Below are positions 7,713 to 15,150 of a DNA stretch of 30,042 bases, piece by piece. The position numbers and the translations under genes were made by a program. Below the pieces are notes generated by a model, which was not told where the DNA came from, did no database searches, and saw only the letters and a program-made list of their open reading frames with translations. Source of the stretch: a virus; IMG/VR virus record IMGVR_UViG_3300020731_000058, positions 1 through 30,042 of that record, one strand, 5' to 3'. The stretch's first letter is position 1; every line of letters starts with the position of its first letter.

Positions 7713-9169
7713 GATTAGTCATCAAAGATGAAGTTAATATCAAGCTAGAAGGGCTTGAGCTAGAAGCACGACGTAAGCTAGCAAATACTTTCAAATATTT
7801 TGCTCCTTATGCACGATATCATCCAGCATATAAATTAGGGCGTTGGGACGGCACTGTTAGTCTGTTTGGCCTAGGCGGTAACGGCTACATAAATCAACTA
7901 GAAAAAATACTAGAAATTCTCGGTGGAATGGGTATAGAGATTGGTAGTATCGATGATCAACGTCTCACTCATAATCTAGCATTTACTGAAGTAACCGAGA
8001 CATACTGGGCAGATCAAGGCAAGGTATGGCCAAAAGGTCATCAACAAGAAGGCCAACCTATCATGTTGCGTGACTACCAAGTAGAAGCTATCAATACATT
8101 CATTAAAAATCCACAATCTTTACAAGAAATTGCCACAGGTGCTGGTAAGACAATTACCACCGCAACATTGAGTCACTTGTCGGAAAAGATTGGAAGAAGT
8201 ATTATCATTGTTCCAAACAAATCATTAGTAGAACAAACAGAAGAAGATTTTATCAACGTGGGCTTAGATGTTGGAGTCTATTATGGAGACCGTAAAGACC
8301 TCAATAAAACCCACACAATCTGTACTTGGCAAAGTCTTAATATTTTAGATAAAAAATCAAAAAATCAAGAACATGATATTGTAACACTGGCAGAATTCCT
8401 TGATGGTGTTAAAACAGTTATCGTTGACGAAGTACATATGGCCAAAGCTGATGTATTAAAAAATCTGTTAACTCAGAACATCTGTAATGCACCTATACGC
8501 TGGGGATTAACAGGAACTGTGCCTAAAGAAGACCACGAGGCTCAGGCAATTTTTGCTAGTATTGGCCCAGTAGTTGGCAGGTTATCTGCTAAAGAATTAC
8601 AGGATAAAGGCGTACTTAGTAACTGTCATGTTAATGTTGTGCAAATGATAGATTTGCCAGAATTTAGCAGTTATTCAGAAGAATTGAAGTATCTTGTCAC
8701 CGACGAAGACAGGATGATTTATATCAGTAAACTAATAAAAACAATCTCACAATCAGGCAACACACTAGTCCTAGTTAATAGAATTGACTCAGGCAAATTT
8801 TTAATCAATGAAATACCAGATGCGGTATTCATATCAGGCGATGTTAAAACAACAAAAAGAAAAGAAGAATATGACGAAATTAAAACAAGTGACAACAAAG
8901 TTATTGTGGCGACTTTTGGTGTGGCCGCTGTGGGTATTAATATTCCAAGGATTTTTAATTTGGTTCTTCTTGAGCCCGGAAAGAGCTTTGTCCGCGTTAT
9001 ACAAAGTATTGGGCGAGGCATTAGAAAAGCAGAAGACAAAGACTTCGTCCAAATTTGGGACATCACGTCCACATGCAAATATGCCAAGCGTCATCTTACA
9101 GAACGCAAGAAATTTTACAAGGATGCCAAATATCCGTTTACGATCGAAAAAACGGATTGGCAAAAATAA
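7700..9169 (+). CDS. uvsW: UvsW-like superfamily 2 helicase
   Basis: 489 residues with a GTG start at 7700, preceded by GGAGAGGA (7682-7689). UvsW is an ATP-dependent branch-migrating helicase that clears recombination intermediates and R-loops and moves replication from origins to recombination forks. The N-terminal domain (1-115) carries the RWDGTVSLF signature of UvsW. Helicase motifs follow: RDYQ (124-127), Walker A ATGAGKT (145-151), DEVH (243-246; T4 has DECH), LTGT (270-273), and motif VI QSIGRGIRK (435-443). Length is close to T4 UvsW, and all core motifs look intact. Confidence 0.92.
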   Translation: MAEVRLVIKDEVNIKLEGLELEARRKLANTFKYFAPYARYHPAYKLGRWDGTVSLFGLGGNGYINQLEKILEILGGMGIEIGSIDDQRLTHNLAFTEVTETYWADQGKVWPKGHQQEGQPIMLRDYQVEAINTFIKNPQSLQEIATGAGKTITTATLSHLSEKIGRSIIIVPNKSLVEQTEEDFINVGLDVGVYYGDRKDLNKTHTICTWQSLNILDKKSKNQEHDIVTLAEFLDGVKTVIVDEVHMAKADVLKNLLTQNICNAPIRWGLTGTVPKEDHEAQAIFASIGPVVGRLSAKELQDKGVLSNCHVNVVQMIDLPEFSSYSEELKYLVTDEDRMIYISKLIKTISQSGNTLVLVNRIDSGKFLINEIPDAVFISGDVKTTKRKEEYDEIKTSDNKVIVATFGVAAVGINIPRIFNLVLLEPGKSFVRVIQSIGRGIRKAEDKDFVQIWDITSTCKYAKRHLTERKKFYKDAKYPFTIEKTDWQK

Positions 9170-9175
9170 GGAAAC

Positions 9176-9682
9176 ATGCAGATATTAACATTAGAAAACA
9201 AGACATTTTTATTAGACAATCTTCCAGAAGAAGTCGACGAGGATTGCAGATTTGCAGTGCTTGACAATAGCGATCCTAAAGATCCAGATTTTTTCTTTAT
9301 GCCATTAATTTTCTTGGAAAGTTTTAATGCACCGGCAATGGTATTAAAAATCGGCGAACATCAAGTAACAATGCCTATCGATTGGCATATAGCAGTAGGA
9401 GATAGTCAAAGCGGCTGTGATATTGAAATATTACCATTGACCAGTTTAAATGACAGAGGATTCGATGCGTTATGTTTTAATCCGTTGAGTAGTTTTAGAG
9501 TAGAATTTAAACCAATCGAAATTATAAATTTTTATAACGATGTTAAATGGTACTTTCCTAAAATGAAAAATAATCAGTTATTGGCTACACCTTTGCACAC
9601 TGGCGAAAAACCAATGTGCGCATACTTTGTCAAAGAGATCAGTAGACAAAGTGAAATTATAGATCTTAGTAAAATTTTGTAA
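9176..9682 (+). CDS. conserved-looking hypothetical protein after uvsW
   Basis: 168 residues; ATG 9176 with AGGA just upstream. No family recognised. It is rich in short beta strands and aromatic residues (FFFMPLIFLESF, then VTMPIDWHIAVGD), with no signal peptide or membrane helix. It lies in the tight rightward run (spacing 6 nt before, 1 nt after), so it belongs to the replication operon. Confidence 0.65.
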   Translation: MQILTLENKTFLLDNLPEEVDEDCRFAVLDNSDPKDPDFFFMPLIFLESFNAPAMVLKIGEHQVTMPIDWHIAVGDSQSGCDIEILPLTSLNDRGFDALCFNPLSSFRVEFKPIEIINFYNDVKWYFPKMKNNQLLATPLHTGEKPMCAYFVKEISRQSEIIDLSKIL

Positions 9683-9683
9683 T

Positions 9684-9965
9684 ATGGGACAACTTAAACC
9701 TGGTGCAACTTATATCTACGAGCGAGATGGTAAAACTGTCTACGCTAGAGAATTTGGAGCAGATCCTAGCACTCGTCAAGTAATTGGCTGGGACTATGAT
9801 AATAAAAATCCAAATTACGACCCTCGAGAAAATGGTCGCAAAGAATTGGCTGAACACAACCTTTGGATTAAAATCAGGTTAGCCGGAAAGGACAATCCGG
9901 CCTTGCGAAAAGCAATAGAAAATGTTATACTAATATATAAATTGAGTGAGGAAAAACTAGAATGA
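9684..9965 (+). CDS. small hypothetical protein
   Basis: 93 residues, from ATG 9684, one base after the previous stop. The N-terminal half is a small beta-rich domain (PGATYIYERDGKTVYAREFG), with an NxNYDPRENGRKE loop and a C-terminal helix. Function unknown. Its stop overlaps the next start (ATGA, 9962-9965). Confidence 0.65.
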   Translation: MGQLKPGATYIYERDGKTVYAREFGADPSTRQVIGWDYDNKNPNYDPRENGRKELAEHNLWIKIRLAGKDNPALRKAIENVILIYKLSEEKLE

Positions 9966-10597
9966 ATTTTGCATATTTTAACCCTATTGTTATGGGTCTA
10001 GATGATTTGCCCGAAGATACTTTTGCAAAGATTAAAGATCTTGCACAACAATTACATCAGCGTGATGATTTAAATGACGCTGACAATAATTTGTTGAGTA
10101 TTCGCGGAGGACAACAAATCCAAGTATTGCCAAACGATGCAAATATCGATGTAACATGGCTTGTAGAATTTTTAGAAGGTATTGCACAGCAGTATGTTGA
10201 CCAAATTAAAAAACAAAGTATGTTACCTGATATGGATTATGTAACTCCTAAGGTAACTAGCATTTGGACTATCAAACAAGGTCCTAATCAGTACCAAGCG
10301 ATGCATGCTCACCCAGGCGGACACATTTCAGGTAACATGTATATAGAAGTTCCTACACTAGACGAAGACAGTACAAATTTAGATAGCAACATTCTAGTTA
10401 AATTTCCTACAGATCGAGATGTAACTAAATTTGTATTGCAAGACGGCTGGTGTTATAGACCCGAAGCAGGCAAGATTATTGTCTTTCCTAGCTATTTGAG
10501 TCACTTAGTTTATCCTTGGCGTGGCACTGGAAATAGAATAGTTATGGCATGGGATGCTGTAATGATTCCTAAGGAAGAAAATGTCGGAAAAAGTTGA
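9962..10597 (+). CDS. 2-oxoglutarate/Fe(II)-dependent oxygenase-like protein
   Basis: 211 residues. The pattern matches the 2OG-Fe(II) oxygenase family found in many aquatic phages: IWTIKQGPNQYQAMHAHPGG then HISGNMYIEVP (residues 101-131), followed by GKIIVFPSYLSHLVYPW (170-186) and R192. Likely iron ligands are His115 or His117 and His181, and Arg192 probably binds 2-oxoglutarate; the acidic ligand is not obvious to me. Substrate unknown (protein, nucleic acid or sugar hydroxylation are all possible). Its 3' end overlaps the next gene by 17 nt. Confidence 0.72.
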   Translation: MNFAYFNPIVMGLDDLPEDTFAKIKDLAQQLHQRDDLNDADNNLLSIRGGQQIQVLPNDANIDVTWLVEFLEGIAQQYVDQIKKQSMLPDMDYVTPKVTSIWTIKQGPNQYQAMHAHPGGHISGNMYIEVPTLDEDSTNLDSNILVKFPTDRDVTKFVLQDGWCYRPEAGKIIVFPSYLSHLVYPWRGTGNRIVMAWDAVMIPKEENVGKS

Positions 10598-11063
10598 ACT
10601 TAAAGAAAAGATCTTAGCTGTCGACCAAAATGTTCGAGAGCTGTGGGATGCCATGGATGAAGATCAACGTAAGGCCTTAAAGAAAGAATACTTTATTCTT
10701 AACAGATATATCAGTAGTGCAAAGGCTAGTAAACGTGAAGTCCAAGAACATTTTGTAATCACAGTTAATGAATACTTTAACAAAAACTGGAATGATTTAC
10801 AAAAACATCCTAAGCTAATGTGGTTGTTGCTGTGTATGTGTAGCTATGATGGCAAAACGCCATTTTATCACGAATGGATTGGTTTTAAAAAGAAACCAGG
10901 TAACAGCAACAGTAAAAAAGTCAACTTTATAATGGACTTATATCCAACTAAAAAACAAGATGAGTGCGAATTACTAGCTGGATTAATGACTGATAAAGAA
11001 ATACTAGAGCTAGGCGTTAAGCATGGCATGGAAGATTCTGAAATTAAGAAAATACTAAAATGA
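10581..11063 (+). CDS. possible clamp-loader small subunit (gp62-like)
   Basis: 160 residues, start ATG 10581. It is all-helical, with an FILNRYIS stretch and later FYHEWIGFKKK...VNFIMDLYPTKKQDE, spaced roughly as in gp62 proteins of T4-like phages (an INRxLS stretch, then a KxxR/KF-W region). gp62 with gp44 loads the gp45 sliding clamp. Similarity is weak and judged by eye, and gp44, gp45 and gp43 are not in this window, so the name is tentative. It overlaps both neighbours, as expected for an operon gene. Confidence 0.4.
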   Translation: MSEKVELKEKILAVDQNVRELWDAMDEDQRKALKKEYFILNRYISSAKASKREVQEHFVITVNEYFNKNWNDLQKHPKLMWLLLCMCSYDGKTPFYHEWIGFKKKPGNSNSKKVNFIMDLYPTKKQDECELLAGLMTDKEILELGVKHGMEDSEIKKILK

Positions 11064-11749
11064 TAACAGATATTGCAACATATACATGTCAATATTGCAA
11101 TAATAAATTCCAGAAAGAAAAAACTCTGGCTATACATCTGTGCGAGCAAAAACGCAGAGCACTGGCTAAAACTGAAAAACATGTAGTATTAGGGTACGAC
11201 ACCTACAATAGATTTTATCGCAAAACTCAAAATAGTAAACACGATAAAACTTATGAAGAATTTGCAAAATCTCCCTATTATAACGCTTTTATTAAGTTTG
11301 GTAGTTTTGTCAGTAATGTTAATCCGTTGTACCCAGACAGATTTATCGATTATGTTGTAACTAGTGGAGTCAAATTAGACCATTGGTGCAGAGAAGAATT
11401 GTATGACAAATACGTACTAGACTTAATCAAAGTAGAAACTGTAGAAACTGCACTACAACGTACTATTAGTAATATGATGGCATGGGCTGACGAACATAAA
11501 GCACAATGGAATCATTATTTTAGATATGTAAGTTTGAGCAGAGCAACATTTGATATTAAAGACGGTAAGATAAGTCCGTGGTTAATATTAAATAGTTCGT
11601 CCGGAAAAGAAATGTTAGCTAAATTTAGCGATGAACAATTAGAAGCTATTGGATTAGTTATAGATCCAGCATTTTGGATGAAGAAATTTAAAACATTACC
11701 TGCTGATGTTGAACTAGTTAGACAGGTAATTAAGGAATCAAATATATGA
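11060..11749 (+). CDS. protein with N-terminal C2HC zinc finger, function unknown
   Basis: 229 residues. Cys10, Cys13, His26 and Cys28 form a CxxC-12-HxC zinc finger at the N-terminus; a DNA- or RNA-binding role is plausible. The remaining helical domain is rich in Tyr/Trp/Phe (YEEFAKSPYYNAFIKFG, then DKYVLDLIKVETVETAL) and not recognised. It starts by ATGA overlap with the preceding gene and ends by ATGA overlap with the next, so expression is coupled to its replication neighbours. Confidence 0.7.
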   Translation: MITDIATYTCQYCNNKFQKEKTLAIHLCEQKRRALAKTEKHVVLGYDTYNRFYRKTQNSKHDKTYEEFAKSPYYNAFIKFGSFVSNVNPLYPDRFIDYVVTSGVKLDHWCREELYDKYVLDLIKVETVETALQRTISNMMAWADEHKAQWNHYFRYVSLSRATFDIKDGKISPWLILNSSSGKEMLAKFSDEQLEAIGLVIDPAFWMKKFKTLPADVELVRQVIKESNI

Positions 11750-11946
11750 GAACGAGAGTATTACAAGACGGTCGCGTAGTTGATGAACTGCCTGAAGCTC
11801 GGAATTTTTCAATCAAAACAAGATGTCCTGATAAATGGATTTTAATTGATATGGAAACTGGAGAACAGTATAAGCCATATACAACTGAAGGTTCACTAGA
11901 TTGGGAACGTGTTAAAGCAGTTGAATGGAAGAGATTGGATTATTAA
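11746..11946 (+). CDS. small hypothetical protein
   Basis: 66 residues with AAGGA upstream of ATG 11746, overlapping the previous stop by 4 nt. Small beta-rich fold (MRTRVLQDGRVVDELPE; WILIDMETGEQYKPYT). Function unknown. It ends immediately before the start of the mini-polymerase gene. Confidence 0.65.
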   Translation: MRTRVLQDGRVVDELPEARNFSIKTRCPDKWILIDMETGEQYKPYTTEGSLDWERVKAVEWKRLDY

Positions 11947-12516
11947 ATGCCAGATATTGATATAGATTTTGCAGATAGAACCCAGGCTTTAAATATATTA
12001 AAGCATGTTGATGCACGAATTGACGATTCTAAAAAACACAATACTGGTGTCTACTGTACATCTATTCCGCATGATCCTATTACAAATATAAGTACTATAG
12101 AATATAAAGAAGCAGAAAAAAGAGGTTATTTTAAAATTGACCTTTTAAATGTTGGTATCTATAAAGATGTTAAAGATGAAGCACATCTAAAGCAATTAAT
12201 GGAGACTGAACCACTATGGGATTTACTCTTAGCAGACGACTTCGTGAACAATTTATTCCATGTGAATGGGCATGGACATATTCTAAGACAAATGAAACCC
12301 GAATCTATAGAGCAGTTGGCCGCAGTATTGGCGATGATTCGACCTGCCAAACGTTATCTGATTGGGAAAGACTGGAATACGGTGATGACGGAGATTTGGA
12401 CGAAACCCGAGAATGACGAGTACTATTTTAAGAAAGCACATGCAGTAGCGTATGCAATGGCTATAGTAGTGCAGATGAATTTAATATGTGAAGGAATTAG
12501 TTACGGGTTCAGTTAA
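11947..12516 (+). CDS. miniature DNA polymerase III alpha (C-family) catalytic-core-like protein
   Basis: 189 residues versus about 1160 in E. coli DnaE. Blocks occur in the same order as in DnaE: PDIDIDF at 2-8 (DnaE PDFDVDF); KHNTGVYCTSIP at 30-41 (KHAGGVVIAP); then GYFKIDLLNV at 60-69 (GLVKFDFLGL); LFHVNGHG...LAAVLAMIRPAK at about 103-135 (VFQLESRG...ALVALFRPGP); YYFKKAHAVAYAMA at 159-172 (GFNKSHSAAYAL). Asp3, Asp5 and Asp65 align with the three catalytic aspartates of Pol III alpha (401, 403, 555). There is no PHP, most of the fingers, no OB-fold and no clamp-binding tail. Activity is unknown. It is the last gene of the replication operon. Confidence 0.6.
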   Translation: MPDIDIDFADRTQALNILKHVDARIDDSKKHNTGVYCTSIPHDPITNISTIEYKEAEKRGYFKIDLLNVGIYKDVKDEAHLKQLMETEPLWDLLLADDFVNNLFHVNGHGHILRQMKPESIEQLAAVLAMIRPAKRYLIGKDWNTVMTEIWTKPENDEYYFKKAHAVAYAMAIVVQMNLICEGISYGFS

Positions 12517-12887
12517 CGTACTTTACGAACTAACTGTACATTTTTACGTTTTACACGTTTTAGTGTAAGATTCATTAAATTTACAACTGGGCCCAGTACA
12601 ATACGGGTATCTTTACTATTAAATGTTTTTACAGCATAGTGAAACGGAGCAATTTGTTCTCTGCAAAATATGTTAATAGGAAACTGTCTATTTGATTCCC
12701 ACCACCAAGTTTCGCCTATTTCCAAAAATACCGTCTTTTCTTCGTGTGTTCGTATAGCATTTAGGTCGTAAAAGCTGGTTACGTACTGATCTTGATTAAT
12801 AATGATACCCACATACTCCTCTTCACCGTAGTTTAAAACGCTGATAAATGGTAAGTTTTGTTCGATGTCGTCTCTTAGTTTTGCCAT
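12513..12887 (-). CDS. conserved-looking small hypothetical protein, convergent
   Basis: 124 residues starting at the ATG complementary to 12885-12887 (MAKLRDDIEQNLPFISV). A longer frame to 12977 would run across the divergent gene and is unlikely. Beta-rich with a WWWES motif and a basic C-terminus (LKRVKRKNVQLVRKVR), perhaps nucleic-acid binding. I believe similar proteins occur in aquatic T4-like phages, but function is unknown. No Shine-Dalgarno is visible. Its stop overlaps that of the mini-polymerase gene at the TTAA at 12513-12516. Confidence 0.7.
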   Translation of the reverse strand: MAKLRDDIEQNLPFISVLNYGEEEYVGIIINQDQYVTSFYDLNAIRTHEEKTVFLEIGETWWWESNRQFPINIFCREQIAPFHYAVKTFNSKDTRIVLGPVVNLMNLTLKRVKRKNVQLVRKVR

Positions 12888-12892
12888 AAATA
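12886..12892 (+). promoter_or_regulatory. late promoter (ATAAATA) for the 12910 structural gene
   Basis: ATAAATA matches the T4 late -10 element, 17 nt before ATG 12910. It overlaps the first codon of the leftward gene, so the divergent pair is only 22 nt apart. Confidence 0.6.
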
Positions 12893-12909
12893 TAGTAAAG
12901 GTTCTGCCA

Positions 12910-14019
12910 ATGCAAAAAATCTCAACATATTTATATCCAAATAGGATCCAACTATTAGCCGATTTGGCAGGCTTCAATGTGGAGTATACAAACGTGTATC
13001 AAAGAACAGTGAACATTTATAAGGGCATAAACAATACCCTAGAATTCGAATTTAAAAATGCGGACCAAAAGCGTATTGATATCAGTCCTTATACATTGAC
13101 TTTCACAGTCATGGATAACTCGGGTAACCAAGTTTTACAAGAAACGGTTACACAAGCTGATACAACACTGAATGGAATTAGCATTTCAAGAACCGGAGGA
13201 CTAGCTACTGTAACGCTAGATAAGGACTATGGGTTGGCAACTGGCGACTTAGTGTCCTTTACGCTAAGTGGCGGACTATCAAGTTTTAGTGTAAGTAATG
13301 CGCCTATAACCGTTGTAGATTATACCACATTTACCTATACAAATGCAGGTGCAAATGTTTCTACAACATCAACAACAAACGCAATAGATTGTGTACCAGC
13401 ATACTTAAAAGGTATTGGACGTACAACTATTTTAAGTACAGCACTTACTAATCTTGATCCTCAGACTTTTAGATATAGTGTAGCAGATCTAACCAACAAT
13501 GTATTATTCTACGGTGATACACGTTTTGGAGCAAGCGGTACTTGCCAACTATTTGACAATGCATTACCTGCCGTTAGAAAAAGTAGAGTATTTTCAAAAT
13601 TCTATGCCGACTTATCATACAGCTCACTTATTAACGAATATTTTCATAGTGATAGTATTCCTGTACGGTACTATGAAGCAGTTCCAACCGATACAGCAAC
13701 TTTAACTTTTGTATTTGCAAATTTACAAGGAACTGTGTTTATTGAAGGAACTAAAGACTCTAGCATTAGTACAGAATCTTGGCCCAATAATGGAAACCCA
13801 ACTACTAACCCGGATGGTACTCCAGCGGCTTATAGACGCGGTGTAGTTATTGATCAATTCAATGTAAGCACTACTGACGTATCAGCAACTAAGTCATATA
13901 CTGGACTTTCTCAATATACTTACATACGAGTTACCTATTTGAGATCCAGTGTTCCTGTAAATGGCGCTTGGATGCCTGGCACAGGTACAGTATCTAAGAT
14001 TACCGTTACTGCACCATAA
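12910..14019 (+). CDS. beta-rich virion structural protein (baseplate/tail type)
   Basis: 369 residues from ATG 12910 (MQKISTYLYPNR), with a modest AAAGG upstream. An in-frame ATG at 12865 lies before the late promoter and inside the opposite gene. Residues 30-75 look like an Ig-like beta domain (YKGINNTLEFEFKNADQKRIDISPYTLTF); the rest is Thr/Ser/Gly-rich beta structure with a C-terminal SYTGLSQYTYIRVTY region. No signal peptide or catalytic motif. A single late structural gene among replication genes. Exact tail position unknown. Confidence 0.7.
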   Translation: MQKISTYLYPNRIQLLADLAGFNVEYTNVYQRTVNIYKGINNTLEFEFKNADQKRIDISPYTLTFTVMDNSGNQVLQETVTQADTTLNGISISRTGGLATVTLDKDYGLATGDLVSFTLSGGLSSFSVSNAPITVVDYTTFTYTNAGANVSTTSTTNAIDCVPAYLKGIGRTTILSTALTNLDPQTFRYSVADLTNNVLFYGDTRFGASGTCQLFDNALPAVRKSRVFSKFYADLSYSSLINEYFHSDSIPVRYYEAVPTDTATLTFVFANLQGTVFIEGTKDSSISTESWPNNGNPTTNPDGTPAAYRRGVVIDQFNVSTTDVSATKSYTGLSQYTYIRVTYLRSSVPVNGAWMPGTGTVSKITVTAP

Positions 14020-14022
14020 TCG

Positions 14023-14051
14023 TTGACTTCCCCAATTTAATACTGTATACT
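14023..14051 (+). promoter_or_regulatory. sigma70 promoter for primase (TTGACT-17-TATACT)
   Basis: TTGACT (14023-14028) and TATACT (14046-14051) are exactly 17 nt apart. The predicted start, about 14058-14060, coincides with ATG 14060, so the message is probably leaderless. No terminator precedes it. Confidence 0.75.
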
Positions 14052-14059
14052 GCATGTAT

Positions 14060-15040
14060 ATGAGTATAATCACGGATACATTAAGAACTTGGTTACCTGC
14101 CAAAAAGAAGACAACACCCAGCGGGTGGATCAGCTTCAATGCGGTTTGTTGTAACGATGACAGAGGCCGTGGTGGGTTTATTATCAATGCAGGCGATGCC
14201 GTAAGCTATCATTGTTTCAATTGCGGATTCAAATGCAGTTGGCAACCAGGTCGTCATATCAGTCAAAAAATGAATAAGTTCATGAGGGATCTACACATCC
14301 CTGATGACGTTATTAATCAACTTAGATTAGAAGCTCTTAGATTAGAAACTAATAGTAATACAGAAATCCGCAGTGTTATTCCTAAATTTGACGAACGAGC
14401 ATTGCCTATGGACAGTGTGCTAATCACAGACGAGCTTGCTAAAGATCCTGTAGATCCTAAACTACTGGCAGTTTTAGAATACATGGTGAATAGAAAAATT
14501 TTTCCAGAAGATTTTCCTTTCTATTGGACTCCTAAGATAGGATTCAGCAACAGATTAATTATACCATTTTTATTTGATAATAAGATTGTAGGTTATACTG
14601 CTAGGACTATTAACTCTGATGCTAACCCAAAATATCTAAGTGAGCAACAGCCTGGGTATGTGTTTAATTTAGATAATCAACACGATAGCAAAGAATTCGT
14701 AATTGTTTGTGAAGGACCCTTTGATGCACTAAGTATTAACGGATGTGCTTTGTTGGGCGCAGAAATTAAAGATAGTCAAAACTGGTTGCTTAAACAATTA
14801 GGCAAAGAGCTTGTTCTAGTTCCAGACAGAGATAAAGCCGGCAAGGCAACACTAGCACAGGCAATAGAATACGGTTGGAGTGTCAGCATGCCTGACTGGC
14901 CCGACGGTGTTAAAGATGTAAATGATGCAGTAATTAAGTTAGGTAAGCTAGCTACTTTATGGTTGATAGCATCAGCAAAAGAATCTAACGAATTAAAAAT
15001 AAAATTAAGAGCAAAGACTTGGTTTAAGGAGACAACATGA
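14060..15040 (+). CDS. gp61-like DNA primase
   Basis: 326 residues from ATG 14060; an ATG at 14054 lies 2 nt past the -10, upstream of the likely transcript start. It would make RNA primers for lagging-strand synthesis with the helicase encoded at 16632. Residues 30-59 hold a zinc ribbon (Cys30/Cys31, Cys52, Cys55, Cys59, His51 nearby). The Toprim domain spans about 210-290: VIVCEGPFDAL with Glu218, VPDRDKAG with Asp256 and Asp258, and KDVNDA at 285-290. Length is near T4 gp61 (342). Stop overlaps the next start as ATGA. Confidence 0.88.
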   Translation: MSIITDTLRTWLPAKKKTTPSGWISFNAVCCNDDRGRGGFIINAGDAVSYHCFNCGFKCSWQPGRHISQKMNKFMRDLHIPDDVINQLRLEALRLETNSNTEIRSVIPKFDERALPMDSVLITDELAKDPVDPKLLAVLEYMVNRKIFPEDFPFYWTPKIGFSNRLIIPFLFDNKIVGYTARTINSDANPKYLSEQQPGYVFNLDNQHDSKEFVIVCEGPFDALSINGCALLGAEIKDSQNWLLKQLGKELVLVPDRDKAGKATLAQAIEYGWSVSMPDWPDGVKDVNDAVIKLGKLATLWLIASAKESNELKIKLRAKTWFKETT

Positions 15041-15150
15041 AATGGTTGATTAATTTTCTTTTACGTCCATGGCGAATGTGGCAAGAAAATCGACAGTTTA
15101 AAAAACGCCTAAAAGAATTAAGAGAACGTGATCCGTTCATTTACAAATGA
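15037..15150 (+). CDS. 37-residue basic/amphipathic small protein
   Basis: ATG 15037 with AAGGAGA just upstream encodes 37 residues: a hydrophobic start (MKWLINFLLRPW), a strongly basic helix (FKKRLKELRER) and the ending DPFIYK. ATGA overlaps join it to primase and to the carbamoyltransferase, which supports real translation. It may be a membrane-peripheral or partner peptide; function unknown. Confidence 0.7.
   Translation: MKWLINFLLRPWRMWQENRQFKKRLKELRERDPFIYK

Noticed and set aside
8719-9163. Overlapping frames on both strands within uvsW
   Set aside because: uvsW motifs run intact through this region; the other frames lack ribosome sites and sensible composition.
14054-14056. ATG 14054 as primase start
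   Set aside because: It lies 2 nt after the -10 and so probably upstream of the transcript start; 14060 fits better, though 14054 cannot be fully excluded.
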